Shown: piece after piece, positions 12,069-22,101 of the stretch | Layout: each line of letters starts with the position of its first letter | Numbering within the stretch: position 1 is the stretch's first letter | NCBI RefSeq assembly: GCF_001544295.1 | Contig: NZ_BCQF01000003.1 | Coordinates: forward strand, 100,785-164,784 | Direction: 5' to 3' | Origin: Enterococcus pseudoavium NBRC 100491 | GTDB taxonomy: Bacteria > Bacillota > Bacilli > Lactobacillales > Enterococcaceae | Length of the DNA stretch: 64,000 bases | The notes under the pieces: model-generated | Database searches by the model: none | What the model was told of the DNA's origin: nothing | What the model saw: only the letters and a program-made list of their open reading frames with translations | Position numbers and translations under genes: made by a program

Positions 12069-12614
12069 CTACTTTTTACTAAGTGCTGCTCGTAGACCAT
12101 TTAATTGGCTGGCGAGGCTGCCGTCGATCACTTGATGATCGGCTTCAACAATGACACCGCCGAGAATTGATTGATCAACTATCGGGGTTAACGTGGCCTT
12201 CTGGTAGCCAAAAACATCAGCGACTTTTGCTTCAAGCTCGTGTTTCTTTTCTTCAGAGAGCGGTACAGCTGTTGTAACTGTGCCGTGTGCGATTTTATTT
12301 AATTCATCATAGCGACGTTCGAATTCATCAATCATGAATGGTAGATCATCGCTACGATTGTATTCAAAAACAACTAGTAGAAAATTCTTAACCATGCCCT
12401 CAAAGCCACCGATAAAAGCATCCATGATGGCTTGCTTTTCAGCACTTGCTAAACGAACATCGGTTAGAATATTTCCTAAATCAGGAATTTCTTTACAAAT
12501 TTCCCGAATTTTCAACAACTCTTGATAAACATCTTCAGCCGCATTGTTTTCGATCGCCAATTCAAACAACGCTTTGCCATATCGTTTACCAACTGTGTAT
12601 TTATCAAGCTTCAT
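12069..12614 (-). CDS. atpH: ATP synthase F1 delta subunit
   Basis: Peripheral-stalk subunit that links the b subunits to the top of the alpha-beta hexamer. It has 181 residues; the N-terminal helical domain (YTVGKRYGKALFELAIENN) and the C-terminal segment (DQSILGGVIVEADHQVIDGS) are the two family landmarks. Its start lies inside the 3' end of atpF with an 11-base overlap, so translation is probably coupled. Confidence 0.95.
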   Translation of the reverse strand: MKLDKYTVGKRYGKALFELAIENNAAEDVYQELLKIREICKEIPDLGNILTDVRLASAEKQAIMDAFIGGFEGMVKNFLLVVFEYNRSDDLPFMIDEFERRYDELNKIAHGTVTTAVPLSEEKKHELEAKVADVFGYQKATLTPIVDQSILGGVIVEADHQVIDGSLASQLNGLRAALSKK

Positions 12615-13125
12615 GCTTCGTGTTACCTAGTTTAGTCATATAGTCGTTAATCAAATCTTGATGAGCATCTTGCGAAAGCTCTTTGCTCAAGATTTTTTCT
12701 GCGATTTGGAGGGAAAGTGTCGCTACATCATCCTTGACAGAAGTCAACGCATTTTCGCGTTCGTCTTTGATCTCTGCATTGGCGCGATCTTTTAGACGAG
12801 AAACTTCTTCTTTTGTGTCTTTGATGATATTTTGGCGACTTAACTCGCCGCTTTCCTTCGCATTTTTAATGATATCTGCCGCATCACTACGGGAACTTGC
12901 TAACTGAGTCTCACGTTCTTTTTCCAACTCAGCTGCTTTAATCCGAGATTGTTCGGCAGAATCTAGATCATTGGCGATCTTATCTTCACGTTTTTTCAGG
13001 ATGTCTTGTACGGCACCCCACGCGAATTTTTTTAACAGTGCCATTAGTATCACGAATGATAACGTAACGACAAGTAAATTACCGAGCGTTGTATTGACAG
13101 CCTCAGCAATAACTAGATTCAGCAT
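12604..13125 (-). CDS. atpF: ATP synthase Fo b subunit
   Basis: Peripheral-stalk subunit with one N-terminal membrane helix (about residues 9-29, LGNLLVVTLSFVILMALLKKF) and a long charged helix that dimerises and reaches F1. It has 173 residues, the normal length. GGAAGA lies before the ATG. The 3' end overlaps atpH by 11 bases; 98 bases separate it from atpE. Confidence 0.95.
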   Translation of the reverse strand: MLNLVIAEAVNTTLGNLLVVTLSFVILMALLKKFAWGAVQDILKKREDKIANDLDSAEQSRIKAAELEKERETQLASSRSDAADIIKNAKESGELSRQNIIKDTKEEVSRLKDRANAEIKDERENALTSVKDDVATLSLQIAEKILSKELSQDAHQDLINDYMTKLGNTKHEA

Positions 13126-13223
13126 ACTCGGTCTTCCTTTCTGTTCGTCCTCTTCATTTCCGAACCATTAAATGGTTTCAGTGCTTATCACTGGGATAAG
13201 ACTCAACAAAAAAGTCCTGATTT

Positions 13224-13460
<237 letters not shown>

Positions 13461-13469
13461 TTAAATTTT

Positions 13470-14183
13470 TTATTCTACCTCAATTTTATGGCTGATATAA
13501 ACCATAGATAGAGTAGTGAAAACAAATGCTTGGATACTACCGATAAATAGTGAGAATGCGATCCAAATCATTTCAAGCGGAACAGCGAATGGCAATGTCC
13601 ACCAGCCATTACTTGTCACCATACTTGCGATCAGCGAAAGCAATACTTCACCGGCATAAATATTCCCGTAAAGCCGTAACCCCAAAGTAATAACGTTGGT
13701 GAACTCTTCCATCAATTTGATTGGAAATAATCCGGTCGGGGTGAAGAAAGAGTTTTTGACGTACCCGCCAAAACCTAATTTTTCAGTTCCTAGATAATTA
13801 GCTAGGACTAATACGAGCAATGCCAATCCCATTGTTACAAAGGGGTCTGCGGTTGGACTTTTCCAATAAGTCACATCATTACCGCTTACGATTTTTGTAA
13901 TCAGTCCAATTTGGTTCGCTACAAAAATGAATAAAAACAATGTAAATGAGAACAAACTAAAATTTCTGACTTCCTTACGCGGCATGTTGTCGCCAACAAT
14001 GTTAGTAGTAAAGTCAATAACCCACTCCATTGCGTTTTGCTTTCCTTTGGGTTTCAATGATAGGTTGCGTGTAAATGCAAAAACAAGGAAAAAGACGATT
14101 ATACAAGACAAAATAATCATTGTTGTTACCGTACCATCAAACCATATGGGACCAATATGGAAAACCCAAGATTCTTCATTCAA
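13470..14183 (-). CDS. atpB: ATP synthase Fo a subunit (TTG start)
   Basis: Membrane stator that forms the proton half-channels, 237 residues. The essential arginine lies in LGLRLYGNIYAGE near residue 170. The start is a TTG at 14183: an in-frame TGA stands three codons upstream, the next ATG in frame is far inside, and AGAGGTG is seven bases before the TTG. The protein then begins NEESWVFHIGPIWFDGT, as in enterococcal homologues. It opens the atpBEFHAGDC operon; no atpI is seen upstream. Confidence 0.93.
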   Translation of the reverse strand: MNEESWVFHIGPIWFDGTVTTMIILSCIIVFFLVFAFTRNLSLKPKGKQNAMEWVIDFTTNIVGDNMPRKEVRNFSLFSFTLFLFIFVANQIGLITKIVSGNDVTYWKSPTADPFVTMGLALLVLVLANYLGTEKLGFGGYVKNSFFTPTGLFPIKLMEEFTNVITLGLRLYGNIYAGEVLLSLIASMVTSNGWWTLPFAVPLEMIWIAFSLFIGSIQAFVFTTLSMVYISHKIEVE

Positions 14184-14256
14184 TCCAATTCACCTCTCTT
14201 CTCAACGACTCGCTTCAGCCGTGGTTGCTTAGCGATGCTCCTCAAAATACTATCGT

Positions 14257-14285
14257 ATGTTACCACCAGAGAAAGAAAATTTCAA
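14257..14285 (-). promoter_or_regulatory. Candidate promoter of the ATP synthase operon
   Basis: On the minus strand TTGAAA (14280-14285) lies 17 bases before TAACAT (14257-14262), placing the start point about 65 bases ahead of atpB. The -10 match is moderate. Confidence 0.5.
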
Positions 14286-14470
14286 AGAATTTTCCTAAAA
14301 ATTTTCGAATAAGTCAGAGTTTTTTTCGTTAACGTTATTTTATCTCTGGCTATGGCCCTCTAGTAGTTGATTTAGCCCACAAAATGGCTAGTATAGATTG
14401 TAACCAATCCTATCAAAATTCAATTTTAAGTAAAGAATTTATCATTAAATATGCGAAAAAGAATATTTTG

Positions 14471-14935
14471 TTAACGGGAATAATTTTTTAACGTTCGGCT
14501 GATTTGCCGATCAACATCTTTACGCTTCAGGGTTTCCCGTTTATCGTATTGATGTTTTCCTTTTGCAACACCGATCAGAACCTTCGCATAACCGTCTTTC
14601 AAATATACTTTTAACGGAACGAGCGTAATTCCGGTATTTTTCACTTCACCGGCAAGACGAGCAATTTGCTTTTTATGCATCAATAACTTGCGCGTTCTGA
14701 CAGGATCATGATTAAAAATATTGCCTTGTTCATAAGGACTGATATGAACGTTGTATAAAAAAGCTTCACCGTTACGGATACGAGCAAACCCATCTTTTAA
14801 GTTTATCCGACTGTTTCGGATCGATTTGATTTCTGTTCCTTGCAACACGATTCCCGCTTCGATCGTATCGATGATCGTATAATCGTGGCGAGCTTTTTTG
14901 TTTTGTGCGACTAGCTTTCCTTCACCTTTTGGCAT
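14471..14935 (-). CDS. smpB: SsrA-binding protein SmpB
   Basis: Binds tmRNA and brings it to stalled ribosomes for trans-translation. It has 154 residues: the oligonucleotide-binding barrel ([39 protein letters not shown]) and the basic C-terminal tail ([20 protein letters not shown]). It starts two bases after the rnr stop, so the two are cotranscribed; RNase R degrades mRNAs released by this system, which makes the pairing sensible. The tmRNA gene itself is not in the window. Confidence 0.96.
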   Translation of the reverse strand: MPKGEGKLVAQNKKARHDYTIIDTIEAGIVLQGTEIKSIRNSRINLKDGFARIRNGEAFLYNVHISPYEQGNIFNHDPVRTRKLLMHKKQIARLAGEVKNTGITLVPLKVYLKDGYAKVLIGVAKGKHQYDKRETLKRKDVDRQISRTLKNYSR

Positions 14936-14937
14936 GT

Positions 14938-17310
14938 CTATCCCTTCTTCCTACCAGGTTTCTTCTTTTTGGCAACCGATTTATAGAATGGTTTTTTCCC
15001 TTTTTTATTTTTCTTATCAGAAGTTTTCGGACGCTCAGCATTGTTGCCGTGATGCTTGTTCCCACTCTGAGTATTTTTACGCCCACCCGTTGGTTTGCGG
15101 CGTTTTTGATGACGATTATTTCCTGGCACTTCCAAAGATGGAATTTCTTCAGCTTCTAATAGTTCAAAATCAATTTCTCGTGTTACTGGATCAGATTTGG
15201 TCACCTTCACCCGAACCTTCTGACCGATTTTAAAGGTTTGTCGCGTTCGTTCCCCAACTAGTGCCAATTGATTTTCAATGAAGTGGAAATAATCTTGCTT
15301 TAATTCATTTAAATGAATCATACCTTCAACTGTATTGGGTAATTCGATAAAAATCCCGAATTTGGTTACCGAGCTGATAATCCCATCAAATTCTTCTCCA
15401 ACTTTTTCTGCCATATATTCAGCTTTCTTCATGCTATCAACTTCTCGTTCAGCTTCCACTGCTCGGCGTTCCATTTTAGAACTGTGATCTGCGATTTCCG
15501 GCAAACTTTCCGCCCATTTTTCTTTGACCGTTTCACTTTGATCTTGACCATAAGACCGAATCAAACGATGGACGATCAAATCGGGATAGCGGCGAATTGG
15601 TGAAGTAAAGTGCGTGTAATATTCTGCCGCCAAGCCATAATGCCCATAATTATCTTCTGAATAACGTGCCTGCTGCATACTACGTAGTAACATCGTGTTA
15701 ATGACAGCCGCTTCTGGTTTATTCTCTACCTCCTGAATTACCTGCTGTAAATCCTTCGGCGTGATCGTATTCTTTGTCCCTTTGACTAAAATTCCTAGCG
15801 CAGCCGCAAAATCAAAAAAGCGCTGCATTTTTTCTTCTTTTGGTTGTTCATGAATGCGGTAAATAAACGGCAGTTTCAAGCGATTAAAGTGTTCTGCTAC
15901 CGTTTCATTCGCTGCCAGCATAAAGGATTCAATTAAACGCTCCCCGACTCCTCGTTCTCGCAATTCAATATCTAGCGGATGACCTTCAGGATCAACCAAA
16001 ATTTTGGCCTCACGGTCTTCAAAATTAATGGCTCCGCGCTGATTACGGCGAGCTTCAAGGATTTGATGCAGTTCTTTCATCAACTGGAACATTGGAACTA
16101 ACGCTTGATAACGTTTAGTTGTTTCTGCGTTTTCTTCTGCTAAGATTTCATTGACTGCGGTATAAGTCATCCGTTCGGTCGTCTGGATAACACTTTGGAA
16201 GATTTCATGGTGAACGATCGTTCCATTGGAATCAATTTCCATTTCACAACTCATGGTTAACCGCGAAACTTGCGGATTCAACGAACAGATGCCATTAGAT
16301 AGACGTTGAGGAATCATCGGGATCACTCGATCCGTCAAATATACACTCGTTCCCCGCTCAAAAGCTTCCTTATCCAACAGACCATTCTCAGTAACATAAT
16401 AAGAAACGTCTGCAATATGCACACCTAAAAAGTAATTGCCGTTGTCTAATTTTCGAACCGTCACGGCATCGTCTAAGTCTTTTGCATCCGCACCGTCAAT
16501 CGTAACAATCTGTTGATCTCGCAAATCACGGCGACCAATCAGATCCTCTTCGGAAATTTTATCGGGTACCTCTTCAGAAGCCGTTTGAACGTCCTCAGGA
16601 AAAGCGGTTGGAATCCCTTGAGCAATCACAATCGATAAAATGTCCATTCCCGGATCATTCTTATGACCAATTACTTTAGTAACCAGACCTTCCAAGCTTG
16701 TGGCATAGCCTTTTTCTGGATAATGAGTAATTTCTACGATAACAATACTGCCATCTACCGGCTGAACTCCTTCAGCTGCAATAAATACTTTAAACTGCGC
16801 ACTTTTTTTATCTTTAGGTGTCACATAACCAAATAAATCCGATTCAGCAATTTCATCGACATCAAACGCCGTAAATTCACCGACGAGCTGTTGAATTTTA
16901 CGTTCTTTGATGGAAACAACCCGGCCTTCTGCTCCGCGATCTGAAAAAAGATCTGCCGTCTTTTGAATATCGATCATGACGATGTCACCGTCCATCGCAA
17001 AATTGGTCGCGTCTTTCGGTATAAAAACATCTGGCTCTTCTGGATCAATCGTTACAAAACCAAAACCTCGTTCATTGCGTCGGAAAATCCCTTCCACTTC
17101 AATTGGCTGGAAAGGTAACTTGATGCGACCCTTTTTATTAAATTCCACCGCTTTTTCGCGTTCTAACTGTGCAACCGTCTGGACTAATAATTTGTAATCC
17201 TCACTTTTACGCATGTTTAATACTTCTGCTAACTCTTCCATTGAAAGGCTTTTTTTACTAGCCGCTTTCAACCCGGCCAATATTTCTGCTTTAATTGTTT
17301 TTCTCTCCAT
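14938..17310 (-). CDS. rnr: Ribonuclease R
   Basis: Processive 3'-5' exoribonuclease that unwinds and degrades structured RNA. It has 790 residues: an N-terminal winged-helix region, cold-shock-like domains ([20 protein letters not shown] near 74-93), the RNB catalytic domain with the aspartate cluster [12 protein letters not shown] near residue 273, a C-terminal S1 domain ([20 protein letters not shown] near 634), and a long Lys/Arg-rich tail of about 65 residues. The tail is typical for RNase R and may bind RNA or ribosomes. Its start overlaps the end of the carboxylesterase gene by 20 bases. Confidence 0.96.
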   Translation of the reverse strand: MERKTIKAEILAGLKAASKKSLSMEELAEVLNMRKSEDYKLLVQTVAQLEREKAVEFNKKGRIKLPFQPIEVEGIFRRNERGFGFVTIDPEEPDVFIPKDATNFAMDGDIVMIDIQKTADLFSDRGAEGRVVSIKERKIQQLVGEFTAFDVDEIAESDLFGYVTPKDKKSAQFKVFIAAEGVQPVDGSIVIVEITHYPEKGYATSLEGLVTKVIGHKNDPGMDILSIVIAQGIPTAFPEDVQTASEEVPDKISEEDLIGRRDLRDQQIVTIDGADAKDLDDAVTVRKLDNGNYFLGVHIADVSYYVTENGLLDKEAFERGTSVYLTDRVIPMIPQRLSNGICSLNPQVSRLTMSCEMEIDSNGTIVHHEIFQSVIQTTERMTYTAVNEILAEENAETTKRYQALVPMFQLMKELHQILEARRNQRGAINFEDREAKILVDPEGHPLDIELRERGVGERLIESFMLAANETVAEHFNRLKLPFIYRIHEQPKEEKMQRFFDFAAALGILVKGTKNTITPKDLQQVIQEVENKPEAAVINTMLLRSMQQARYSEDNYGHYGLAAEYYTHFTSPIRRYPDLIVHRLIRSYGQDQSETVKEKWAESLPEIADHSSKMERRAVEAEREVDSMKKAEYMAEKVGEEFDGIISSVTKFGIFIELPNTVEGMIHLNELKQDYFHFIENQLALVGERTRQTFKIGQKVRVKVTKSDPVTREIDFELLEAEEIPSLEVPGNNRHQKRRKPTGGRKNTQSGNKHHGNNAERPKTSDKKNKKGKKPFYKSVAKKKKPGRKKG

Positions 17311-18055
17311 TATTTTCTCTCCAGCTAAGACCAGCTAAAAAATCAGCTACGTCTTGTTCTAATTGTCTTCTCTCAGGTCCTACCGTAATCACGTGACCAC
17401 TTTCAGGATACCACTTTAAGGTAAAAGGAACCTGCTGTAGTCGCGCTGCCGTTTGAAATACTCCTTCTGCCTCAACCATTTCATCCTGTCCCGACTGAGC
17501 CATAAAAAAAGGCTGCTCAATTTTGTTTAAATTTTCAAAAGTATAATCCGCTTGTTCTTCAATTGTTGCTAACTGTTGTTCGACTAAAGGACGATAACTT
17601 TCGACCTTTTTTTCTAACATTTCTGCACCCGTTCGTTCTAAAACTTGTTGTGCATATAATAAGAAGTTCGTTGTTACATTCGTTTTGACTGGTGCAATCG
17701 GCGAGCAGAAAAATCCCCCACCCACAAATTCAGCCGGCATTACACTGAGCAAGCGAGTTGCAAAAATTCCGCCCATTGAAAGGCCGAAAACGGCGATCTC
17801 TTGATACCCCTTCTTTTGTAAAAATTTAACTGCCTCTTGACTATCCTGCCACCATTGCTCAGCAGTTTCTTGTAAAATATCCAATGGATCGGCGGTTCCA
17901 TGTCCCGTATATAGAGGACTATACACGGTATAGTTTAATTTTTCCAAAAAACGCGCCAACATGCGCACATCATTCGGACTACCTGAATAAGCATGCAACA
18001 ATAATACCGCTCGCTTGCCATGGGGCATGAACATTGAATTCGGTACTTGAGCCAT
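17291..18055 (-). CDS. Carboxylesterase (alpha/beta hydrolase, Est30-like)
   Basis: Cytoplasmic serine hydrolase that cleaves short-chain acyl esters; the natural substrate is unknown. It has 254 residues from ATG 18055. The nucleophile elbow is GLSMGG (Ser93), the oxyanion region LLLHAYSGSPNDV, and the other triad members are likely Asp in SGQDEMV and His in PESGHVI. GTGAGGAG lies seven bases before ATG 18055, whereas the longer GTG start at 18070 would lie inside that site, so I reject it. It sits between secG and rnr, a common arrangement in low-GC Gram-positives. Confidence 0.9.
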   Translation of the reverse strand: MAQVPNSMFMPHGKRAVLLLHAYSGSPNDVRMLARFLEKLNYTVYSPLYTGHGTADPLDILQETAEQWWQDSQEAVKFLQKKGYQEIAVFGLSMGGIFATRLLSVMPAEFVGGGFFCSPIAPVKTNVTTNFLLYAQQVLERTGAEMLEKKVESYRPLVEQQLATIEEQADYTFENLNKIEQPFFMAQSGQDEMVEAEGVFQTAARLQQVPFTLKWYPESGHVITVGPERRQLEQDVADFLAGLSWRENNGEKNN

Positions 18056-18211
18056 TTTTTCACTCCTCACTTTTCAGTTGGCTAAACTCACAGTAAGCAA
18101 CAATTAGTAGGAATCTAAATTTTTTCTACTTATATAAATATGCAAATTATGAAGCAGTCAGCCAGTTCGTCTCTCCTATCTTAAAGTGTACTTGATTTAG
18201 TGTAAATACAA

Positions 18212-18243
18212 AATAAAAAAGACCTCTCAAACGAGAGGCCGGT
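18212..18243 (-). terminator. Terminator after secG
   Basis: GGCCTCTC-GTTT-GAGAGGTC on the minus strand (one G-U pair) followed by six T residues, two bases after the secG stop. It may act as a partial terminator ahead of the esterase gene. Confidence 0.8.
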
Positions 18244-18244
18244 T

Positions 18245-18481
18245 TTATTTGCTTGATAGAAACATTAACACGAAGAGCAAGATCATCCAAATCGCGCCTA
18301 AAATAGCAGTTGATCGTTGCATCACAGCTTCAAAGCCGCGTGCTTTCTGCTTTCCGAACAATTGATCTGCACCGCCAGTAAAAGCACTTGCAGCACTATT
18401 TTGTTTGCTAGGTTGCATCATGATCGTGATAACGATGATCACTGACAAAACTAAGATAACGCCCAAAATAAAATTATACAA
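18245..18481 (-). CDS. secG: Preprotein translocase subunit SecG (TTG start)
   Basis: Small membrane subunit of SecYEG. It has 78 residues with two membrane segments (about 3-23 and 56-75) separated by a Gly/Ala/Ser-rich loop (MMQPSKQNSAASAFTGGADQ), the SecG pattern. The start is a TTG at 18481 with AAGGAGG eight bases upstream; the product starts MYNFILGV as in related bacteria, and there is no closer ATG. It heads the secG-est-rnr-smpB group, which is a typical linkage. Confidence 0.92.
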   Translation of the reverse strand: MYNFILGVILVLSVIIVITIMMQPSKQNSAASAFTGGADQLFGKQKARGFEAVMQRSTAILGAIWMILLFVLMFLSSK

Positions 18482-18562
18482 AAGCTGATCCTCCTTATTT
18501 CCAAACTACCTCAATTTTACTTTAGCACAATTGAAGTTGTTTGACTAGAGAAGATCCCAAAC

Positions 18563-18838
18563 TTATTTTCTTAAAACATCTGCATATTCTGATTTTTCTT
18601 CAAACTCTTTTTTGGCAAATGGGCACAACGGAATAATCTTCTTGCCTTCCTTACGCGCTTTTTCAACCCCAGCTGCAACTAGTTTTTGTGCTAGTTGTTG
18701 TCCGCGATAAGTAGGATCTACAAATGTATGATCAATAATCATAATCTCTGAACCAGCATTTGACCAAGTCATTTCTCCAGCTTCTTCGCCAGCATCATTC
18801 AATAATACAAAACGATCTTTTTCTTCTTTGATTTCCAT
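18563..18838 (-). CDS. Small GNAT-type N-acetyltransferase (YjdJ/Gcn5-like)
   Basis: A 91-residue protein of the short acetyltransferase group that has little more than the acetyl-CoA-binding core. The motif DHTFVDPTYRGQQLAQKLV near residues 37-55 carries the R/Q-x-x-G-x-A-type loop for the pyrophosphate of acetyl-CoA. The substrate is unknown. ATG 18838 is chosen because AAGGGAG lies six bases upstream; the longer start at 18865 has no site. It follows the ferredoxin-like gene by 34 bases, so the two may be one transcript. Confidence 0.8.
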   Translation of the reverse strand: MEIKEEKDRFVLLNDAGEEAGEMTWSNAGSEIMIIDHTFVDPTYRGQQLAQKLVAAGVEKARKEGKKIIPLCPFAKKEFEEKSEYADVLRK

Positions 18839-18872
18839 AATAATCTCCCTTGTCTGATTCAACATTTTTGTT

Positions 18873-19139
18873 TTACTTTTTAATAATATACTTCAGAGCG
18901 CCACTTGGACACGTGTCCACGACATAACTGGCATTTCCGACACTGCCATTGTCAGGAATAATCCAAGGTCTACGTCCCACCTCAAAAATTTCTGGATTTC
19001 CTCGAACACAATTCCCAATATGGGCGCAAATATCTTTATTGTAATAAATATCAATGCCTTCACCTTGATACTTGCGATACCCTTCAGCTACTAATTTCGC
19101 TTCGGTTACTGGTTCTTGGTCAAATTTACTTCCATCCAT
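18873..19139 (-). CDS. (4Fe-4S)-binding ferredoxin-like protein (Fer4_19/DUF1271 type)
   Basis: An 88-residue protein whose core is DICAHIGNCVRG near residues 37-48 and DTCPSGAL near 75-82. Only three cysteines and a nearby histidine are present, which is the usual state of this family. It probably binds one iron-sulfur cluster and carries electrons, with partner unknown. ATG 19139 has GAGGAAGTG upstream; the in-frame start at 19181 lies before that site and is not used. The small acetyltransferase gene follows, an association seen in other Firmicutes as well. Confidence 0.78.
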   Translation of the reverse strand: MDGSKFDQEPVTEAKLVAEGYRKYQGEGIDIYYNKDICAHIGNCVRGNPEIFEVGRRPWIIPDNGSVGNASYVVDTCPSGALKYIIKK

Positions 19140-19350
19140 TTTTATCACTTCCTCGCTTTTAATTAGGAACCTATTTCCCAAAGACTATAAAGAATCCCCT
19201 TTAGTTCCACTTTTTCAGTCACCTAGCCTTTTTTATTCGACTATGTTTCTTTTCTAACTAAAAACTTCACGACAAACAAAAAAGTTGAAATAGCTTCCTT
19301 TAAGGAAGATTATATAAGGAATCGAAAAAAATTCACACTAAATCGTCTCG

Positions 19351-19686
19351 TCATGTGAAAAGGTCCACCAATGTCTGTAATGTTTGGTGGGCCTCAGCTT
19401 GGTCCGGAAAGGCTAAAGTAAAACAGCGGTTTCCCACGGTCTCGATGACCAGTTCAAAAACACCGGCTCGCTGTCTTAAAGCGAAGGGTTTCAAGCCATC
19501 GATCGTAAAATAGACATCCCGCGGTGCTTTTGTTAAATCGTCTTCTTCTAAGACGTGTAGCCCACGAGTAGAAAAAATCAAAATTTTTCCTGTCTGATCT
19601 TCATAAATCGCTAATTGATGCAAGCCTTCATTTGGAAAGAGCGTCCGTAATTGGGCTTGTAACAATAAAAAACTACTCTCTTTCAT
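19351..19686 (-). CDS. Unrecognised 111-residue protein coupled to gamma-carbonic anhydrase
   Basis: I do not recognise a family. The start is ATG 19686 with AAAAGGA eight bases upstream, inside the 3' end of the carbonic anhydrase gene (14-base overlap). The protein is soluble, with no signal or membrane segment; it reads KESSFLLLQAQLRTLFP, then alternating hydrophobic stretches suggesting a beta-rich fold (HQLAIYEDQTGKILIFST, DVYFTIDGLKPFALRQ, VFELVIETVGNRCFTLAFP) and a helical end. A longer frame to 19776 exists but would lie mostly within the upstream gene. The coupling suggests a shared role, which I cannot name. Confidence 0.65.
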   Translation of the reverse strand: MKESSFLLLQAQLRTLFPNEGLHQLAIYEDQTGKILIFSTRGLHVLEEDDLTKAPRDVYFTIDGLKPFALRQRAGVFELVIETVGNRCFTLAFPDQAEAHQTLQTLVDLFT

Positions 19687-20179
19687 TGACAAATCCTTTT
19701 CGCGGAAAAATTGTTTGCGCCAAATAATTTTGCCCCAATTCATAATAATGTTCCGCGTTTTGCCGATTTTTCTCAATCTCTTCCAAAGTCAGCTGTCGGA
19801 TCACTCTTGCCGGTGAACCGAAAGCTAATGAATTGGCTGGGATAACTGTTCCTTCTGTAACTAAAGAACCCGCACCAATCAAACTATTCTCGCCAATCTC
19901 CGCATGATTTAAAATAGTTGAGCCCATTCCAATCAATGCTCCTGAACGAATCGTGCAGCCATGGATAATGCACGCATGGCCGACTGTAACGTAATCTTCA
20001 ATTAAAGTAGGCGCATCGTGATCTACGTGAACAATCGTTCCATCTTGAATATTACTTTTTTTCCCAATTGAAATACTGTTACTGTCCCCTCGTAAAACAC
20101 TTTGAAACCAAATTGTTGAACCGCTTCCTAATGTCACATCGCCGTACACATCGGCACTGTTAGCAATAAATTCTGTCAT
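19673..20179 (-). CDS. Gamma-carbonic anhydrase family protein (YrdA/PaaY-like hexapeptide repeat)
   Basis: A left-handed beta-helix protein of 168 residues, built of hexapeptide repeats through most of its length (DVYGDVTLGSGSTIWFQSVL, CIIHGCTIRSGALIGMGSTI). Histidines that would bind a metal at the trimer interface are present in VHVDHDAP and TVGHACIIHGC. Many members bind Zn or Fe, but carbonic anhydrase activity is proved for few; others are acyl-CoA thioesterases. ATG 20179 is preferred, with GAGGTG seven bases upstream, over GTG 20188, which overlaps that site. Confidence 0.85.
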   Translation of the reverse strand: MTEFIANSADVYGDVTLGSGSTIWFQSVLRGDSNSISIGKKSNIQDGTIVHVDHDAPTLIEDYVTVGHACIIHGCTIRSGALIGMGSTILNHAEIGENSLIGAGSLVTEGTVIPANSLAFGSPARVIRQLTLEEIEKNRQNAEHYYELGQNYLAQTIFPRKGFVNERE

Positions 20180-20301
20180 CGTTTTCACCTCAAGAATAGT
20201 ATAGCACGAGAAGAATCTCTCCAGATTGCCAAGAACTCTTTTTTCTCATTCATCTCAGCAAAATCACGCTATCATAAGCATCCCTTAAAACCATTTATTA
20301 G

Positions 20302-20338
20302 GAAAAGGGAGATGTGACATTTTGCCACACCTCCCTCT
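20302..20338 (-). terminator. Terminator of the ABC exporter operon
   Basis: Arms 20307-20319 and 20323-20335 (core GGGAGGTGTGGCA) form a strong stem just after the downstream ABC gene; the T-tract on the minus strand is short (TTTT). It is a variant of the recurring GTGTGRCA hairpin group. Confidence 0.65.
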
Positions 20339-20340
20339 TT

Positions 20341-22101
20341 TTATTCAGTCTCTTCTGCAAATTGACTATTATAAAGTTGTTCGTAAAAACCGCCTTGGGC
20401 CAATAACTCATTATGTGTTCCATGTTCAATGATTTGACCATCGCGCATCACTAAAATATGATCTGCCTCACGGATCGTCGACAAGCGATGGGCAATCACA
20501 AAACTGGTCCGACCTTTCATTACCCGGTCCATCGCTTTTTGAATCAATCCTTCTAAGCGCGTATCAACTGAACTGGTCGCTTCATCCAAAATCAAAATTT
20601 TCGGATCTGAAATAATCGCCCGGGCGATTGTCAACAACTGCTTTTGTCCCAGTGAAATATTATCCCCTTCAGAATTAATTTCCATTTCGTAGCCGCCCGG
20701 CATCGTCCGAATAAAATGATCGACATTTGCGGTCTTAGCAGCATCCACAACTTCGTAATCCGTCGCAGCTAAACGGCCAAAACGGATATTGTCGCTAATC
20801 GTGCCTTCATACAACCAAGCATCTTGTAAAACCATTCCAAATAAAGAACGCACATCGGAACGATTCATCTCTTGAGTATTTACACCATCAATTAAAATTT
20901 TCCCACTATCGATATCATAAAAACGCATTAATAAATTGATCAAGGTCGTCTTACCAGCTCCAGTCGGACCAACGATTGCGACCGTTTCTCCGGCTTGCAC
21001 TTCAAAACTCAAGTCTTCAATTAACGGTTTTTGGGAATCGTAACTAAATTTTACATGGTCAAAAACAACATTGCCTTGGACTGGCTCCGATAAAGTCAAA
21101 TCCTGAGCATTCAATTCTTCCTCCGGTTCATCTAAAATTTCAAAAACTCGTTTAGCTGAAGCCGAAGCGCTCTGGATCATTGAAGATAACTGAGTAATTT
21201 CCCCCATCGGCTGACTGACTTGCCAAATGTATTGGATAAAGGCTTGCAGTTGCCCGACTAAGATTACGCCGTGGATCACGTTCCAGCTCCCTAAAATCGC
21301 CATGGCAATATAAGTGCTATAAGCTGTTAATTGAACCAACGGCTGCATCATACTAGAGACGAAAGCTGCCCGGAAACCATAATGTCGTAATTTATGATTG
21401 ACTTCACTAAAACCAGCTAACGTTTCCTGCTCGCGACCATAAAGTTTCAGTACGCTGAAGCCAGTCATATTTTCTTGTACAAAACCATTTAATTCTCCCA
21501 GCGAATTTTGCATCTCTTGAAAATCTTTTTGCGAAACTTGCACGATCTTACGTGAAATGACAATCGACAAAGGAATCATGATTAGCGAGAAAACTGCCAT
21601 CAGCGGATTGATGTAAAACATCATCGCTACTGCTAATAAAATTCCCAGAACGGCATTGATGGATTTAATAATGGCCTGCTGCATCGCATTGCTGACCGCA
21701 TCCACATCGTTAGTTACCCGCGAAAGAATATCTCCTTGTTGATTACGATCAAAATACGATACTGGCAAACGATTGATTTTCGTCTCAATATCTTCCCGTA
21801 AATCCCGCATCGCCGACTGTACTACATTGGCCATCAACCAACCGGTCCCTAATTGAGTGCCACAATAAACAATTCCGACAATTACGATCACGATTAACCA
21901 TTTAAAAACATAATCAAAATTAAGCGCTTCGCCTTGGGCAATATTTTTGCTGATTTCCGTCGTCGGTAAGCCCGTTAAATACGGCATCCAGGTTCCTAAT
22001 ACCAAGGTTCCCACCGCCAGCAGTAAGACTAGCATAAACGTTTTTTTATAAGGATTAATGTAATGCATCAGTCTTTTTAAAGAAGAAGTGTATTTTTTCA
22101 T
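20341..22101 (-). CDS. Heterodimeric ABC exporter, subunit with intact Walker B and degenerate signature
   Basis: Fused membrane-plus-ATPase half exporter of the multidrug/lipid type, 586 residues. Six membrane helices occupy about residues 20-300, Walker A GPTGAGKT is at 378-385, Walker B ILILDE at 502-507 with its catalytic Glu, and the H-loop His is at 538. The signature at 481-486 reads NISLGQ instead of LSGGQ. Together with its partner this gives one functional ATP site made from this subunit's Walker motifs and the partner's signature. The start overlaps the partner's stop by four bases (ATGA). LmrCD/EfrAB-like drug export is likely, substrate unknown. Confidence 0.92.
   Translation of the reverse strand: MKKYTSSLKRLMHYINPYKKTFMLVLLLAVGTLVLGTWMPYLTGLPTTEISKNIAQGEALNFDYVFKWLIVIVIVGIVYCGTQLGTGWLMANVVQSAMRDLREDIETKINRLPVSYFDRNQQGDILSRVTNDVDAVSNAMQQAIIKSINAVLGILLAVAMMFYINPLMAVFSLIMIPLSIVISRKIVQVSQKDFQEMQNSLGELNGFVQENMTGFSVLKLYGREQETLAGFSEVNHKLRHYGFRAAFVSSMMQPLVQLTAYSTYIAMAILGSWNVIHGVILVGQLQAFIQYIWQVSQPMGEITQLSSMIQSASASAKRVFEILDEPEEELNAQDLTLSEPVQGNVVFDHVKFSYDSQKPLIEDLSFEVQAGETVAIVGPTGAGKTTLINLLMRFYDIDSGKILIDGVNTQEMNRSDVRSLFGMVLQDAWLYEGTISDNIRFGRLAATDYEVVDAAKTANVDHFIRTMPGGYEMEINSEGDNISLGQKQLLTIARAIISDPKILILDEATSSVDTRLEGLIQKAMDRVMKGRTSFVIAHRLSTIREADHILVMRDGQIIEHGTHNELLAQGGFYEQLYNSQFAEETE

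Noticed and set aside
14898..15233. Plus-strand frame of 111 codons over the end of rnr and smpB
   Set aside because: Antisense to the conserved RNase R tail and SmpB start; no ribosome binding site or promoter.
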